NCBI RefSeq assembly: GCF_036370855.1
Contig: NC_088108.1
Coordinates: forward strand, 14,035,448 to 14,099,447
Reading direction: 5' to 3'
From: Dromaius novaehollandiae
Taxonomy: Eukaryota > Chordata > Aves > Casuariiformes > Dromaiidae
DNA: 64,000 nucleotides
Shown here: positions 32,021 to 46,539 of the stretch, piece by piece
Numbering within the stretch: the stretch's first letter is position 1
Layout of the letters: every line of letters starts with the position of its first letter
Program-made: the position numbers and the translations under genes
Notes under the pieces: model-generated
Told to the model about the DNA's origin: nothing
Databases searched by the model: none
What the model saw: the letters and a program-made list of their open reading frames with translations, nothing else

Positions 32021-35000
32021 TGTCAGTTCAGACATTTAGAAACAGAGTTGATGCACAGAATATAGGTGTAATAATTGTAGGAATACACATTGCATTTTTC
32101 CACAGGGGAGAAAAGAACTCCTAGTGAAACATATCTGAACCATTTTGAAAACCTACTTTTTAAATGGCAATCGTGTATTGCTGATACAGAAATGATACAA
32201 GTCACAGTGTGATTGGTATCTGTTTCTGGGCCAATATAAGTATCATTTCCAACTACTTGAATATTTACATTTTTACTCTGTGTTATATAGGAAATATATA
32301 GTATATGCGTAGAGCTGAGAAACTGTCAAAAAAGTTGCTGTGAGTAACAAGAATACAAACATGTTGTATAAAACTTCATTGTGAAGTCTCTATATCTTAA
32401 CTAAATGTTGCTCACTCACATTGCATCCAGTTGGGACCTCTGAGCAATGCTGCAAAAAGCAGAAGTATTTGCTCAGAGTAGTAACTCTGCAGATGTCTGG
32501 AATGGACCTGTATTTCATTCAGCAAAGTACTCTTTGCCATCAAGTTTTTTTTCAAAGATAAATGAGGAAGCGTATTTCAGTTTTATTTCAAACAAACTTC
32601 TCTGGCATTACTTCAATGAAATCTGTGCAAAAGCTATTTTGTGTCAGAGCAACTCCCGTTGCCTAGCTACACTCCTTCAGGACTTTTTAGCAGACATGGG
32701 TGGTACATAGTTCCCATTAACGCCACCGTGTGCCGTGCATAGGCCTTGGTTTGTGTCATGGGGACCAGGCACATGTCTACACATTCCTTTGCCCAGATTA
32801 TGCCTGCATCCAGCCCTACACATTTCCAATTTGCAAGGGCAAGCTTTTAAATGTCAGCTGCATGTTAGAAACGTGCACGTGGAACATTACTGCTGCAAGC
32901 TGCATTTTACAATGCTGTTCTATTTGTTTGTTTCTTTATTTTTTGATTTTGTAAGGAACAGAGAGATCTGGGAAACCTCTGGGAATCCTGCTGCAGCAGT
33001 TTAAGACATCAGATCCCACTGTTACCCCTTCCCACTCTTCTGCCACATGTTGCTGCTCCATAGGGCTGACTTTCTATGTAGTATAAATATAGACTATGTA
33101 ATACAAAGTTAGACTCCCAGTGCCCCAATGATGCTGTATTGCTGGGATTAGATAACACAAAGAGGTTGCATATGGAGTTGTGTTTGTAACCTCTAATTAC
33201 AGTGTGTGTAACATCTAGTCTTCAGCCAAGGCCCTGCTGGGCTCTGGACAAGCCAGGGCTTTTTAAGAGGATGGACAGTGGAGTGGAAACGAGGTCTTCT
33301 ACTTTCTCCTCCTCTCAGACTTTTGTGGACTTTTTTATTGAATGATGTTAAGCCAGGTCTGTGCTGCTTATTTTGCCAGTACACTGAAGTTAGCTAGAAG
33401 TGCAAAAAGGCCAGATCTGCACCCAGACATAGAAATGCTGTCAAAAGTCCTGAACAGGACAGAAGTGCATTGGTGCACTAATGCTTCACTGAATAGAAAA
33501 ACTTTCCTGGCCTACATTCTTGGTCCACTTGATCCCACCAGGTATCTCTGCTGTTCTGATGCAGCTAGAGCAGGAGGGGTTGGTAGGGGAAAGACACAAA
33601 TGGAACCAAACAGTCGATCCAAATAACCACCCAAATCCCATTCAAAGAAGAACAAATTAAGATGCTTAGTGTTAGTGGAATTTACAGATGTAAAGCTGTG
33701 GATGTATCCCCATCTACTCTAGCTATGCCTGCTTCAAAGATTGCTTTTGCAGTACACTATGGATTTCCATAGAAGTCACGCTTGTATCTGCTGGCTGTGT
33801 GAAAGTCCCCTAGTCCAAACTAGTTTAAATGGGCTGTGTTATATTGAAGAGTTTTAGTCTTCAGCTGCCTATCAGAGGGAGTATGTGTCCACAGTCAAGC
33901 ATGTACATCAGGATTTCCTAAGGCTCTTTGTTCATCTCATGCCGGGGATATGTTTCATTCTGTGGATGAGGCTGTAAGGGCAGCACACAAGGAATGGTAA
34001 AGGTGCATTTGCACCTTCCTTTATGGTGTATGCAGAAGGCCAGCAGTCAGTACTGTTTCTTTGTTCTCCTTCTGTTTATCCTTTCTCTGTCTTGACAATA
34101 CCAAATCTTGGCTCTGCTGTTGTGAAAGAAGACTAGATTAAGGAAAATCTGAATTCTGAATAATGGAAAGGTGCCAAATATGGGAGAAAAAATATATTTC
34201 TTGGAAATTTTTTTCTGATATTTGTCTATTCATGGGAAAGTGGAGAAATCATTTGTGTCCCCAAGTCCTCTTGAAGTCCTCTGCAAAAGAGAGAAGGGAA
34301 ATTCAGTAAATGAGAAGAACAAAACAAGAATAACTTGTTTTCAGGCCTTGTAAATGAAGCAAAAATATTCTGTCTTACCAACATCACTTTCCCAATACAT
34401 ATTTCTCCTTGTCCTCTTTAAAAGCAAGTCCTTTTTGCAGAAAATTAAAGAAACACCACAGCTTTTTGATGCAGGATTGCTGGGCAAACTTTATTGCTTT
34501 TCTTTGCACAAGTAGTTATATTTGAGAATTGTCTATCTGAAGAGTTTTCTACTGGTACTTATCACCTTAAATAATATACCACTTTTATTACTTAAACTTC
34601 CGCAAGTCTGTGATGTTCCACGACTTCAGCAAAGTAAAACACTCTTAGTAGCATGTGTTTTTTTCAGGGTGAAACCCTGCTAGGACACATTCTTCCCAGC
34701 ATGGAGCCATGAACTCCCTCCAGCCTGGTGCCAGGAGGCCAGCTGGAAAGGCATCTTGCTGTCCATATTGCCAACACAAGAGATGTGGGTGCTCTGACTC
34801 AGGAGAGCAAGTCTTCTTGCTGAGGTGGGAGACTTGACAAGGAAATGTTTACAGGGCAGCACAGGAAGGATCTCAGTTGACTTCATTAGGTTTCATGCAC
34901 TTCGTCTTTCTCTGATGTCAGAAAAATTTTGCTTATGTTAGGTTCATTTGGTGATACTCTTGTGATTCCAGCAGCAGAAGTTATCCAGGAACAGTCATGC

Positions 35001-37299
35001 TCTCATTTAGCCTGTTCCCTAAAAAGCTTATCACAGGGAATGAATTACCTCTGGGTCTTGCTTTCTTTTCATCCGCAGCTTTTTAGTATGCTTTAGCAGT
35101 ACTACCATCTTGTCAGGCAGAGCCACCTAGGAAGGGCTGCTGAACTCGATGAGGGCTCTAACAGTGCAATGCAAGCCAGTAATTACTGAGATGGAAGATT
35201 TCTTCCACAAACACCGTGGTGACTCAACAGAAGGATTTAAAACATTTTCCCTACTCTGTACCCAGAGCAATGCTTATCCTCACCAATGAACATGCAAATG
35301 CTGCAATGACAGGAGGCTTGGAAAGCTTTAACAGCACTCTGTCTCCTACCACTTGCAGAAGATGTGAAGGTCTGCTGGCTGCCTACTCATCCTGCCCATA
35401 AGTTCTCCTTGATTCCTATCTGCTCACCTGCCAGGGGCCCTTTTAACTAGAGATCCCATGTTCCAAGAGCTGATGAATTCTGACAGGAGACTGGCATGAT
35501 TTTGCAAGTTCTGCCTCTGCTGTAAAAATTTCTTCCACAGAAGCATCAATGTCAAATGGCTGCCACAGCATCTTCACACTTGATGACACCTGTGGACACT
35601 TACGTACATTGACAGCTGAACTAATGGCTTTCTTCTAGCTTCCTCCCTTCTTTTTGTCAGTAGTGAGTGCACTGCAAATGGAAGGCATCAGCATCTTATT
35701 TGGCAGAGCCACTTAGAAAGCTGCATTTGGTGTCTGAGAAACTCCCTTGTTGACTTCCCTAACAAACAGCTGCTTTGTACAAGACATGCACTTATTTACA
35801 AGACTGATCTTGGGTGATAGTTGCATCTGTTACAGAGAATAACACTGGAGACATGTTATCATGTAATGTTCCTCTGTACAGAATTTCTCACCATTTCTCT
35901 TGAGAAGTTTCTTGAACAGCATGTACAGAGTAAGGAGGAGGACAAATCAGGACCTCTTTTGGGTACAAAGAACAAGAGTACATTGTGTAACTGGCTGTGC
36001 TGATGAAATTTAGAGTTGGTTCACAACAAGTGCATGGCTTCATGGATTTGAACTGCAGCAAAACTAAGAAGTAGTCTTTCCCTGAGAATATTGTTGCAGT
36101 AAGCTTTCCTTTATGGACAGAGAAATAGCAGTGGTTTGATCTGGGATGGGAAATGAGAAGGCAGAAGTTCTCAGTTGCTCAGGGTCTTAGTCCCATGTAA
36201 TGAGCTCTGCTGCCTCTGTGAGGAGATGTTGTGGTGGAGGGTTAACACACATGGCCTCACTTGTTACTCCTTTTTCTCTCCATCCTTCCTGAGTATGCTC
36301 TGGGTGGTTTTTACAGTATCTGCTCCTGTTTGCTGCTAATAGTCAAAATCCAAAGACTGAGAGCATGCATCAGCCTACAGTGATTTCAGGCTCTCTGTGG
36401 TAGCAGATCTGGACTGTCAGCCACAGGAAAATCCTTCTGTACTCTAGCAGAGGTAGTCAGCATGCTAATATAACATCTTAGGGAGAAACAGCTACTGCTG
36501 AGGGCTGTAATGAAAACTGCTGACTGTTAGTATCCATGTAAAAACTGTACTCCAGGGAGGATACTGAATCTGAGTTGTGAAAGCAGAAAAATCTGCAGTG
36601 AGGACACCAGATAAACCACACATAGGCTTGTCTACAGGAGGAAGCTGACAAAATGGATTCTTCTTTTAGAAGACTTGCACGAGTAGATTCACTCTCCCAA
36701 GGTGGATTCAAACCAGAGCAGAGCAGTAGCGTTCATACTGTTAACCCAAAAGTTATGCTGGAGCAGTTAGAGCACATTTAGTCCTCAGTCATTCTAGAAC
36801 AATGTCCCCACGGCTGTTTATTGACAAGTGGGAACAGCAAACACGTTCCAGAGGTTGGATTCAGATTCAGGCTGTGGATAGACCTCCTCCTCCCGACCGA
36901 GCTGTGCAGGGAATCCCCACAGGTGTTTGCTCACGATGCTTTGCCAGAGGTGATGTTCAGCTCCACTCTGCCCACAACTGCTTGCTTGGTGTACCCAAAC
37001 CTATTGCATTCTGGTAACCTGGCTGGATTGAAGGCCTTTGTTTCTAGTGCTTTGGCCTACCTGGTTCATGGGGACTACAGTAGGTTAGATGTGCCCATAA
37101 AACCTCCTGCTGGCAGCTGAGGGGCAGGAGGGGTTTGTGACCAGTAGAGGGGGAATGATGAGCAGCCAGTTGTGAGTTGGCTGGGGCAATAACCCCTTAT
37201 AGTGGTATGGCTGGACCTGGTGCAGGACACTTGTCCTGTCCTTACGTACTCTGCTTCTGTGATATCTATTTAAGTGGACTCTGACAGGTTTCAGGACCT
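32021..37299. other. Intergenic sequence, no gene seen
   Basis: AT-rich desert with frames of at most 99 codons. Short overlapping frames at 36802-37120 have no domains. No RNA gene or repeat family was recognised. Confidence 0.55.
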
Positions 37300-38700
37300 G
37301 CTAACTCATATTGTTCCTACCCTCCCTGATAGTTCATCATTTACTTGCATAGCTCCAGCATAATGAATAAATCATTACCTCTAATAATCAGCAATTTAGA
37401 AATTTGCTTTTATGGGAAGTGTTTGGCAGTCTTATTTGTTAGGGGAAAAAGACAAAGTGATAATCTCTGTAATTGGAAATCTATCCCCTTTCATTCAGGG
37501 ATGGGGGGGACTTTTCTCACTTGAGTCACCATAATGCAATTCTCATATTGTCCTTTTAATTTGTTTTGGTTTTAATTGCTGTTTAGATGTAACACTGCAG
37601 AGCAGGAAAATCAAATTCAGATTTGTTTCTTTTCTTTTTACTTTTTAGACTAGTCTCAGTAAAATGTGGGTAGAAAATGCTGAATAAAGGGAACTTTGAA
37701 ATAAACATGCTGAGATGATATGGAACTTAATGCAAGGCAGCAAACAGTCAACAATAATAAATGATTATATAAGGGCTATTAAATCTTAATTTAGTACTCG
37801 TACAGCCCCATTGGCAAACGTAATTTCTTCGGTATCTAATTGGGCAGTGTTCTGTGACTGTGAGGCAAAAATGGTGATCCAAACTCTTACCTGTTCTGAT
37901 AAATGGAGATATCGTTAGCAATATGAAGTAGGTGATCACGACTTCTCTCTTTTTCATAAATTACACTAAATAACCATAATGCTGCAATTTAGCGGTCCAA
38001 AGTTCATCCTATTCAGCAGGCCATCCATAGTCAACAGTTTAAAGAAAGGGGACCTGCTGAGAAAATGGTGGTCTAATCAGATGCCATAAAATCTGGCTGA
38101 TCAGATGAGTCCCATTTTCTTTTTTTGTAAGGAGATCCTAATGAAGCAGTGCATTGAGGGGATTCACAACTTTTGTTCCTCCGTTTGATTATTCAGGTTG
38201 GCTGCACCAAGTTCTAAACTAAGCAAGTGGAGTCTAATCCTCTGGGCTGTTTGCATACATGCTGTGTTTTACAGGAGACTTATTAAATCCCACTTTGCCA
38301 GCTACCAAATTGTGTGCATCTTTCTTCAGTCCAAATGATCAAAACACTAAAAGATGCATCAAATCGAACCTAGACATCACATAGGAGTCTAATATTATTG
38401 TCTGCTCCCTGCTTGCTGGCTAATTTTCCAAGCGTAGCAAAAACGAAAAGTACTTCATGCTGCATGCTTCATGAATATCTAAAATGGTGCAAAGCAGATG
38501 GGATACTGTGTGCATGTTTAGCCAGAGGTTAAACTTGCAGACTTTAGGGCTGTTCTTAGTGATAACTAAATCTTGTAGCATCATTTAAAGCAATAAAAGT
38601 CTGATATTCCACCCATTTCGATCCAGTTGTGGGCAGGCTGCTTTGATTTTAATTTTGTTACTTAAAATAGACATACTATCCCTTTAGAAAAAGACTGGGT
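37300..38700. promoter_or_regulatory. Extended AT-rich motif-dense block, candidate long-range enhancer
   Basis: About 1.4 kb with an unusually even, complex AT-rich texture and no recognisable transposon. It is full of homeodomain-like TAAT words (for example ATAATGAATAAATCATTACC near 37360), SOX-like ACAAT/ATTGT words and POU-like GCATA words. This is the most enhancer-like stretch of the desert to my eye. The frames within it are short. Confidence 0.4.
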
Positions 38701-38880
38701 ACTTACTTGTACTCACACTTATATTTAAATAGGACACTGTTTGTTTTCCTTCATCAAGTTTTCAGTTTTGTCTTCTCTTATAACTCTAGACCTTCACATC
38801 TCGCTCCCCAGGCTGCCCACGGGACAGGACGGCTGCAGACAGCTGGGCATTGTTCCCTCAGTTAAAATGCCTGGGTGACA

Positions 38881-38940
38881 GGGGCCTGATCGAAAGCCTA
38901 TTGAAGCCAATACAGTTTAAGTATGGGCTTGTTAGGCCTG
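38881..38940. repeat. Second palindromic MITE-like fossil
   Basis: GGGGCCTGATCGAAAGCCTA opens the element and GTATGGGCTTGTTAGGCCTG closes it. The reverse complement of the right arm resembles the left arm. The left arm matches by eye the GGGCCTGATCCAAAGCCCAT palindromic repeat that is widespread in sauropsids. Confidence 0.4.
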
Positions 38941-41900
38941 CCTTTGTAAAGTGATGAGCTCCTGCACTCACTAAGTAATGGGAACCAAAGCATCTAGCCC
39001 CAATTACTACCTCAGTGAATCAGCAAATGGGAAAATTGCTGGAAAAAACCTCCTAAGATCCCAAACAACCTGGTTGCTCATCCCACTTTTCAGAATATTA
39101 CAGCAAGGGTGAGTGAAACTTTCGCAGAACTGTTTGTCAAAAGTGATGAACACGAACTAGCACTTTTTTTTTCTGTAAATAATGAAAAGAGTGCACCGAA
39201 GTAAATAACCAGATATACTTATGGGGGAAGTATCACCTATAGAGTGTTTTTTCTCTGTTTGCAAATCCATTGTGTTCCCTTCGCAGCCACAGAAATGAGT
39301 GGAATTCTGCTGTGTATCTCATGTTGCAGGAGCCCAAAATAAAGCATGGTGCTAAACAAAAAGATAGCATGCTGCTGTGCTACCTCTTGCTCCAAGTAAA
39401 ACCTCTCAGTGCTAAGAATTGTCTAACAGAAGTTGAAGGTGACTATTTTGGTTTTGGATCTTTTTCCTTATCCTATTATGGTGGCATATGCCTTGATTTC
39501 TCCCCTCAAGCTCTTTTTTTTCTTTATGATAAGGCTATGAAAGTCTTCCTATTTTAAGTTGTGTAAAGAAAAAACTCTCTAAACATTTGTTGCTGCCTCC
39601 TGACACTTTTATTTAAGTGATTTTGCATATATGCATACTAAGTCACTAAAACTTTCACTTCAAAACTGATCTCACCATATTGGACTTTGAGATGTCCTTT
39701 GCAGGACCACAGTAGTCATCAGTTCTTTTTATTTCCTTCATCATTTCTTTTCATTTCAGGATCTTGGTGAACCAGTTTCTATTAGTGATTTTACCCTGTA
39801 ATATATCTTATTTTGATTTTCTGTGTTGGTTTTTAGGAAGTCAAAATGCTAGTGCTAAGTTTGTCATCTTGAACTACTGTTCTAATTGCTTTTATCTGAG
39901 CCCTTCCCATTTCTTACAGTCTAAGCAGTTGACCACCTACCTTTTATTGCCCTTCATAAGTTCAGCTTATCCTAGTTACCTGCTTTTGTACCTCCTTGCA
40001 CCATCTTGCCAGTCCTCACTTCAGTTATTTTATCTGATTTTCTTCTAATGATTTTTCATCCTGCTTTCAGATGAGTCCTTGTGCATGCAATGACCTCCCC
40101 ATGCTAAGCTGCAGAGCCATTTCTGTGGTTGCCCTTCTTACACCCCCTTGTCCTAGACTGAGGCTCTAAAATCACTAACAAGAAGCGTTTTGAGAGGTAA
40201 CCAATAAGGATCACTGACATTTATCTTGCTCATTTAATGTCTTGGATTCAATTCACCCAGCCTCAAACCATCTGCCTCTGTGCCACGTGCTTGTGTTTTA
40301 AGGAAACCTATCAGCACAACTGTACAGCTTTAGTTAGGGTTCAAATGTGTGTCTAGCCAGGCCCAGCTGTGCAGGCAGAAAATGTTACCGGGGCTGGCAA
40401 CTTCCCAGAGGTTACCACCACTCAGGTTCACCAGCGGAGCTGCTTACATGAGCATTTCCAGGTTAGCTTTAGGTTAAGCAAATCTGAATCTATTTAAACT
40501 GTTCAAGTTAACGTAGCCTATTCTGGCTGAAGCATCTTAGGAAGCAGACGTGTGAGGAGCACTGCCATGGCTGGGGAGGTGATGACCTTTGGCAGATGGT
40601 GTTGTGGAGATGCTTGGGGGCAGAGTGGGGAGCAGTAACCTTTTCCATTGGCATAGTTGTTTGTAGAGTGCTTGTTTGTCTCGTTTGACTAGCATGATTT
40701 CCTATATGGATACGATTATTCCAGAAAAAGAATGCCTTTTTTTTTCCAGTTTAGTTTGTCACTGCTACATGAGTGAGTGTATCTGTGATGATAAACTAAC
40801 CAGTATAACTCAAGTGGCAAAATTCTACTCGTGAAGCTCCCTCTGTAAAATAAGCCAGAGATTACTGGCTTCTTGAGAAAGAAGCTATTTTCTACTCTGT
40901 ATTGTGACTTCTTAGATTACTGTAATAAAAGAGCCTCTAGGTACATAGAAATGGTTAATAATGTTGGCTTATCAGCTCTCTAGCTATGCAGGATAAGAGC
41001 ATCTTCAGCAATAAATATTCTGAGAAAAACAACTAAAACTTGGGCTGTGAGCAGCTCACAGAAGAAGAAACTTTTATTTCTCTCATTACTGTAATTTTCA
41101 ATAGTGTAAATGATTTTTTTCAGAGGAAAGTGGAAGGGAAATGGTTAACAACTGTATTTTAAAGGTAAAAGAAAACTTTTGTCTGTACTGTTCATTTTTT
41201 AGTTATCTAACATACCCGATGCTTGTTAGCTCACAAACAATTTTGTTGCAATGTGCTCAGTGAAGTACTTTGTTCCCGTGTGTGATTTCCAAAGCTCTCA
41301 TAGTCTCTGGCCTGCTAATCCCAGTAACACCACCATTATACCAGTGTGGAGTGTTTTGGAAGAATCACGTCCTTTGTTAACTTTTTGGTTTCAAACATCA
41401 TGAAATGGACTATTTGCAAGCAACTAAGTTGCTGCTCTATCTGTTGCCTGTGATTACACCCACAGAAGGGTAATGCTCAGATGTCATTTTGCCCCAGTTT
41501 CTCTGCAATAGTTGTGGTCTCCTGAAATAGTTTCCAGTACAGGGAATCATGGATTGTTTTGTCACTGCTCAGGCTCTCTAGGGTACACAGGTTTGTTGGT
41601 TATTTGATTAATTTTAGTGAAATGGAGCGACTTAATGATATTAAAGTATTTGTAACTTTTATCTACTCAGATTGCGCGTGCTTGGTGGAAAAGCTCATAT
41701 CATCCTCTGTTTGTCCACACTGCTCCCCTTGAATAAATAAAATATCATGACAGTTTCCAATGTCATATGAATTGCTGATTAATGACTTTCAGTCCCTAGT
41801 TACACTGGAGAGTGCTAGATTGTCTGATTTCACTCCCACTTATTTCCACTTTACAGAAGTTCAACTCTTTAACATATGTATGTTGGATATATAATTTGGA

Positions 41901-42322
41901 TTTAACCAAGCACAAAGCTGTGGGAGGTAGAACGGGGTTCCCCAGCCATAATGCTGATCACCTGGAAGCTAAAAATAATCCATATATGAGTCTGTCACAG
42001 CACTGTTGTCAGTGCTAAGCAGTCCACAGGCCGGATATTTCTCTTTTGGAAAGCCTAAAGTGCTTTAAACCGAGAAGCTGAGCTGACATGCAAGTGCCTG
42101 AACATAGTACCCAGTAACCTAACAAGCCACTGAGATGCTAAAAGATGCTGGACTTTTTAGGTTAGGTGCTGCCTGAGCATCCAAACATACACAGGGAAGT
42201 TCGTCAGAGTGCTTTAAAGACCTCTGTTGCAAGTTCTGCTATTAACAAGTTTGAAAGAGCCCCTGAAGCATTAACGTTATATTTTGGGGGTAAAATATTT
42301 ACCCTGCTTTGATGTCACACGC

Positions 42323-42344
42323 TTTTTTTTTTTTTTTTTTTTTT
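42323..42344. repeat. Poly-T tract (22 T)
   Basis: Twenty-two T residues, the longest T run in the window. No minus-strand polyadenylation signal or gene-like sequence follows, so a retrocopy is not supported. Confidence 0.9.
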
Positions 42345-45300
42345 CCCTAAATACTCACACATGTTCAGACTTCTGTAGGTTTAGACTCATGTGATATGTG
42401 AAATAACACTTTCCTGAGGTTTGGGATTCCCTAATTTCCAAGGAAGAAAAGCTGATTATCTTCGGAGGCAGCCTTATACAGAACAGCAGACCCCCACCAG
42501 CCTTCCGCTCCAGACTGGATCAATGCAGAGAAGTGCTCTTTGATGGACTTTCAGGCCCTGTGATCTCCCAGCCCTAGGGGTTTAAAGGATGAGCATATCA
42601 ATCCAGGACCACTGAACTGCATTTCCATTGCATGAGGGCTCCTCCCCCTGGCTTTGTCTGGACAAACTCGGCTCCTCCTACTTTTGTCACTATTCTTTCA
42701 TGCTTTGTTTAGCAAACACAAAAAAAGCTTTGTTTGTTGCTGGGTCTTTTTTAAGCTTTGCATAAAACAGTCTAAAATGCCATAATGCTGTGTACCTGTG
42801 ATCACCTTCAGGGTCAAAATCAGTTTACAACAGATTAACCTATTTATCTTTTTTTTTTGGTCTTATAATTTGCACAAATACAGATTGTTGTTCTGATGAA
42901 CACAGTCTTCTTACTTTATTCTGCAAGAATTCTGACTTTGAGGGAATCCTTACCTCTGTGGGTTTTCCTGGGAACAATCTTCTAGAGGATAGCACATGTG
43001 TGCCTGCCTTTCTTTACCGCTGTTGTCCTGCTGTGTTTCAGCATACTGAGCAAGAAGAAAACTGGCCACATGTAATTTGTTGAAGATTTGATAACATTGG
43101 TACAATTACTTTGCTTACTACAATATTAGGCATTAAAAATGTGTGTGTTTAAGCTTGGATTTTGATTCCAGCTGTAATGCTTATTAAAAGCAATTGAAAC
43201 GTTAAAAAAAAAAATCCTTTACTCGTTTCTGGTATCATCTCCCTCTAAAACAAACAGGTAGATCGTACCTACATCCTGAAATGAGAAACACTCATCAAGT
43301 AGTGTGTGTCTTTAATAGGGAAGAGAATGGATCAATGAAGTTACTCACCCAGTTATGTAATGGGTTCTTTATTACTTGCATTCTTTAAAACCCTTGCCAA
43401 CGCAAAAGATCTGAGTCCAAGGGAAGATAAATTAGCAGCTGTTTGTGTTAAACTGGAATTAGCAGTAAATACAATGTTGTGTCACCCCACTGCCACCTTA
43501 AAACCCATGAATTGAATGGCTCCCAGAATTAACAAGGAAGTAAGGTTCTAAGTGAAGGACTTGGTCAGGTACTGTCTTGCCATATCATACCCAACGTTAC
43601 CAGAGATGCTGACGGACACATTAGATGAAATGGCAGAGAAGTCCATTGTCTCAGGAAACTTTGGAATTTATACAGGTGATAACTTCCTACAGCATTTCTT
43701 TCTGAAGCATTCATAGGTTTTCAGCAGGTGAGGCTTCAAAATATTAATGTGATCAAGTATATCATAGGCATAATCCGTATGTGCTGAATTCAAACCACTC
43801 CTTTTTCCATTTCCCAGAAAAAAATGTTACCCCCCGCCCAAGCCCTAAGTACTTCCTTTACTAGAAAGGGTAGAATAACCACAGCTCTGTCATGCTGTTT
43901 TAGCTAATATCCTTGCATTATGTTTTGCTGAGGCAGACTGACCCTAAAGCACTGCAATATCCTGGTGGTGAGAACTAAAAGTTATAGCTGAAGAGATGGC
44001 CTTGGAAATTTCTGCCAAGGGCCCTCTTTTCTGAACCTGCCAGTCAAGAACTGGGGTGGATACTGCAGAGCTGTCTCAGCCAGGCCTCAGGCTACAGCCA
44101 GGCACTGGAAGAGCTGTTGTAGCCCTGATGGATGGGCTGATCCTAATGGACTCACTGTAGCACTTGGCTATTATTGATCCCTGTGTATGTTCGTCTGTCC
44201 TATTTCCCAGAGCTGTAAGAGCATAAAGGAAATGTTCCGAAGTGGGTCAGTACTTATTTCTTAGGCTGAGCAAGTGAAGTTCCCCTGAACTCGGACTGTT
44301 CTTCGGTGACCAAAACCCCTGCCCTGGGCATTGTCATGAGGCTCAGGTACAGTTTAAACTCTCAGCCCTCCTGAAAAGGGAGGTCCTGATCCCTGCACCT
44401 TTCTCTTCTGCTCTCAGCTCTTTAGTCCTGTCATTTTCTGACTCCACGGGGGCTGATTCTGGTAGAAGGCTGCAACTTGCCAAAAGAGGGTGAGCGCTTT
44501 TTGTCCCAGTTTAGTGAACTGAACCGGCTCCTGAACATAAGCAATCAGAACTAGCACAGGAGATGGGGTGTGACTGTGTGACAGAGAACAGGGAAAGAGA
44601 TATTGGGACTATGATACCAGTAAGTTTGTAGATTGGCTCAGCCATCTTCTTTGACTCTTTTCTGCCAAATCATATTCCTTCTCTAAAGTTTGAAGATGGT
44701 GAGAGAACTGGTGAAACAAATCAAGACAAAGTGCCAGTAAGTCATAAAATTGAGTTGCTGCCTCCTCTGTATCACACATTCACGATATGGTTTCTTGTCT
44801 GACCTTATGTTAAAGCTAATTTGGCAGGGCTGAGGTTGTATTAAGTCAAGATGTCCCTCTGCTACATATTTTAAGGAGAGGTAAGTGTTCAGAGGTTAAG
44901 GTGGGGAGGCATGGGACTGGGATAGGACCGTATGCAGCCCTGTGCTCCTTTTGAACTCCTTGCTGCTACAGATGCCTACAACCATGGCAGCAAATTTCCC
45001 CTTTCCATCTGCCATAAGAGGTGTCCCATTCAATTGGGCCTGGGTCTGACCAGGATGACCTATGCATTCCTGACCTCCCGACCATTCAGTGAGGCCACAC
45101 ATCCTGAAAACTTCAGTACAAAAGACAGCCATCAGCTCCCTTTGCTTAGCAACAATCATTACCGTGAGCACATCAGCCTGATGTTCTGCACTGAGGACTG
45201 ACTTTAATGCTGAGTGCAGTTCAAGGTCTCTGCCTAAAACTCCAAGCCTTTCACAGCACTAGCTTGATTGTTCCCCCAGGACAGCTCTGTTGCAGAGAGG

Positions 45301-46539
45301 CAGTGGTAAGGAGATGGTGTTAAGATATGGAGTGACACGAAAACCTCTGTGGGGACTTCAGGTATGTGGAGGCAAGGCAGGCTAGGCTGTCTTCAGAGGA
45401 AAATGGCTTTTTCTGAGCTTTTTTTGGGCTTTCTCTTTCTTGCTCATGTACATACACACACAGCAAAAACTTGAAGCCTGTCTCAGATATTCCTCCTTGG
45501 AAAGAAAAGATGCTGAGTAACTGATGCTGTTGTTTCTGTTTGTAAGTGTTTCTAAAGCATTTGAAAGCAACTGTGATGGGGCAATAAAAGTACCTAAAGA
45601 CATCTCAAGAGAAGCCAAGTTTAAAGTAGTGAGTCTGCTAACCTCTGAGTCCAGGAATGATGTAGTATCCATAAATCAAAATGCTCCAACCAGCCCCTTT
45701 GGAAGGAAACAATCATGAGAAGCAATATTCAAACCTGCAGACTGTGGCAAAGCAATAAATCCAATCCTCAAGAATTTGCTTTGAGAAGCCCTATTGTGTG
45801 TCTGCTGGCTGTCTTGGTAAAGAGTTAGTTTCCAAGATTCTTAGAAATAACCAGGTAAGAGAAGATTCTTGCTTTTTATGTGGTAGTGAACTATGTTTTT
45901 TTCAGGATTTCTATCTCCATATAGAAAGCAGAAGTTAGGGATCTACCCAGCATTTGGAGGATAACTGGAATTGCCTTTGCCTGCCATGTATTAACAGATA
46001 ATCAGGCCTTTCAAGAAGAATCATCTGTCTCATTTGAATATAACAGATTTCTGCAACAGAAACCCCCTCAATCCCTGTACTTGGAGAACCAAAGGAAGTA
46101 TTGCTGTGGAGTCCCATCTTCCATTTTCAGTTGTTCCAGCTGAAGTATATTACCTTCCCTTCTCTTCCTTACTTCCACCTTCCTTCACTGCTTAATGTTT
46201 GGTAGGCCTTTTTGCTCAATGTTTATATGAGTATTCCTTGTTTCAGTCTAAATAAGCTGAGTTAGCTTAAGCAATTTAAATAACAGGTTTTTCGCTAACT
46301 GATCTTGTTTTGACTGCAGTGGCACAAGTGCAGCTGGAAGAGGCACATGGCCTGAAACAGTTCCGTCTGTGGTCTTCCCATACCGTTGTCTTGAGCAGAA
46401 GTCAGCCAACATGTTCATGAGGAAAGCAGAATGGCCTGACACTGATCATCCATTCCGACCCTACACTTACTTACAGATCTGGTACTTTGGCTCCTTGGTT
46501 CTTCAAAGGATTTCTTGCTCCATCAGTTGGTACTGAGCC

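Larger units (their letters stand above)
38701..46539. other. Intergenic sequence, no gene seen
   Basis: AT-rich desert with a palindromic fossil at 38881 and a T22 run at 42323. Open frames are at most 96 codons and carry no recognisable domain. Confidence 0.55.

Noticed and set aside
42323..42344. Poly-T tract as the reversed tail of a processed retrocopy
   Set aside because: No TTTATT signal close by, no gene-like sequence beyond it and no target-site duplication noticed.
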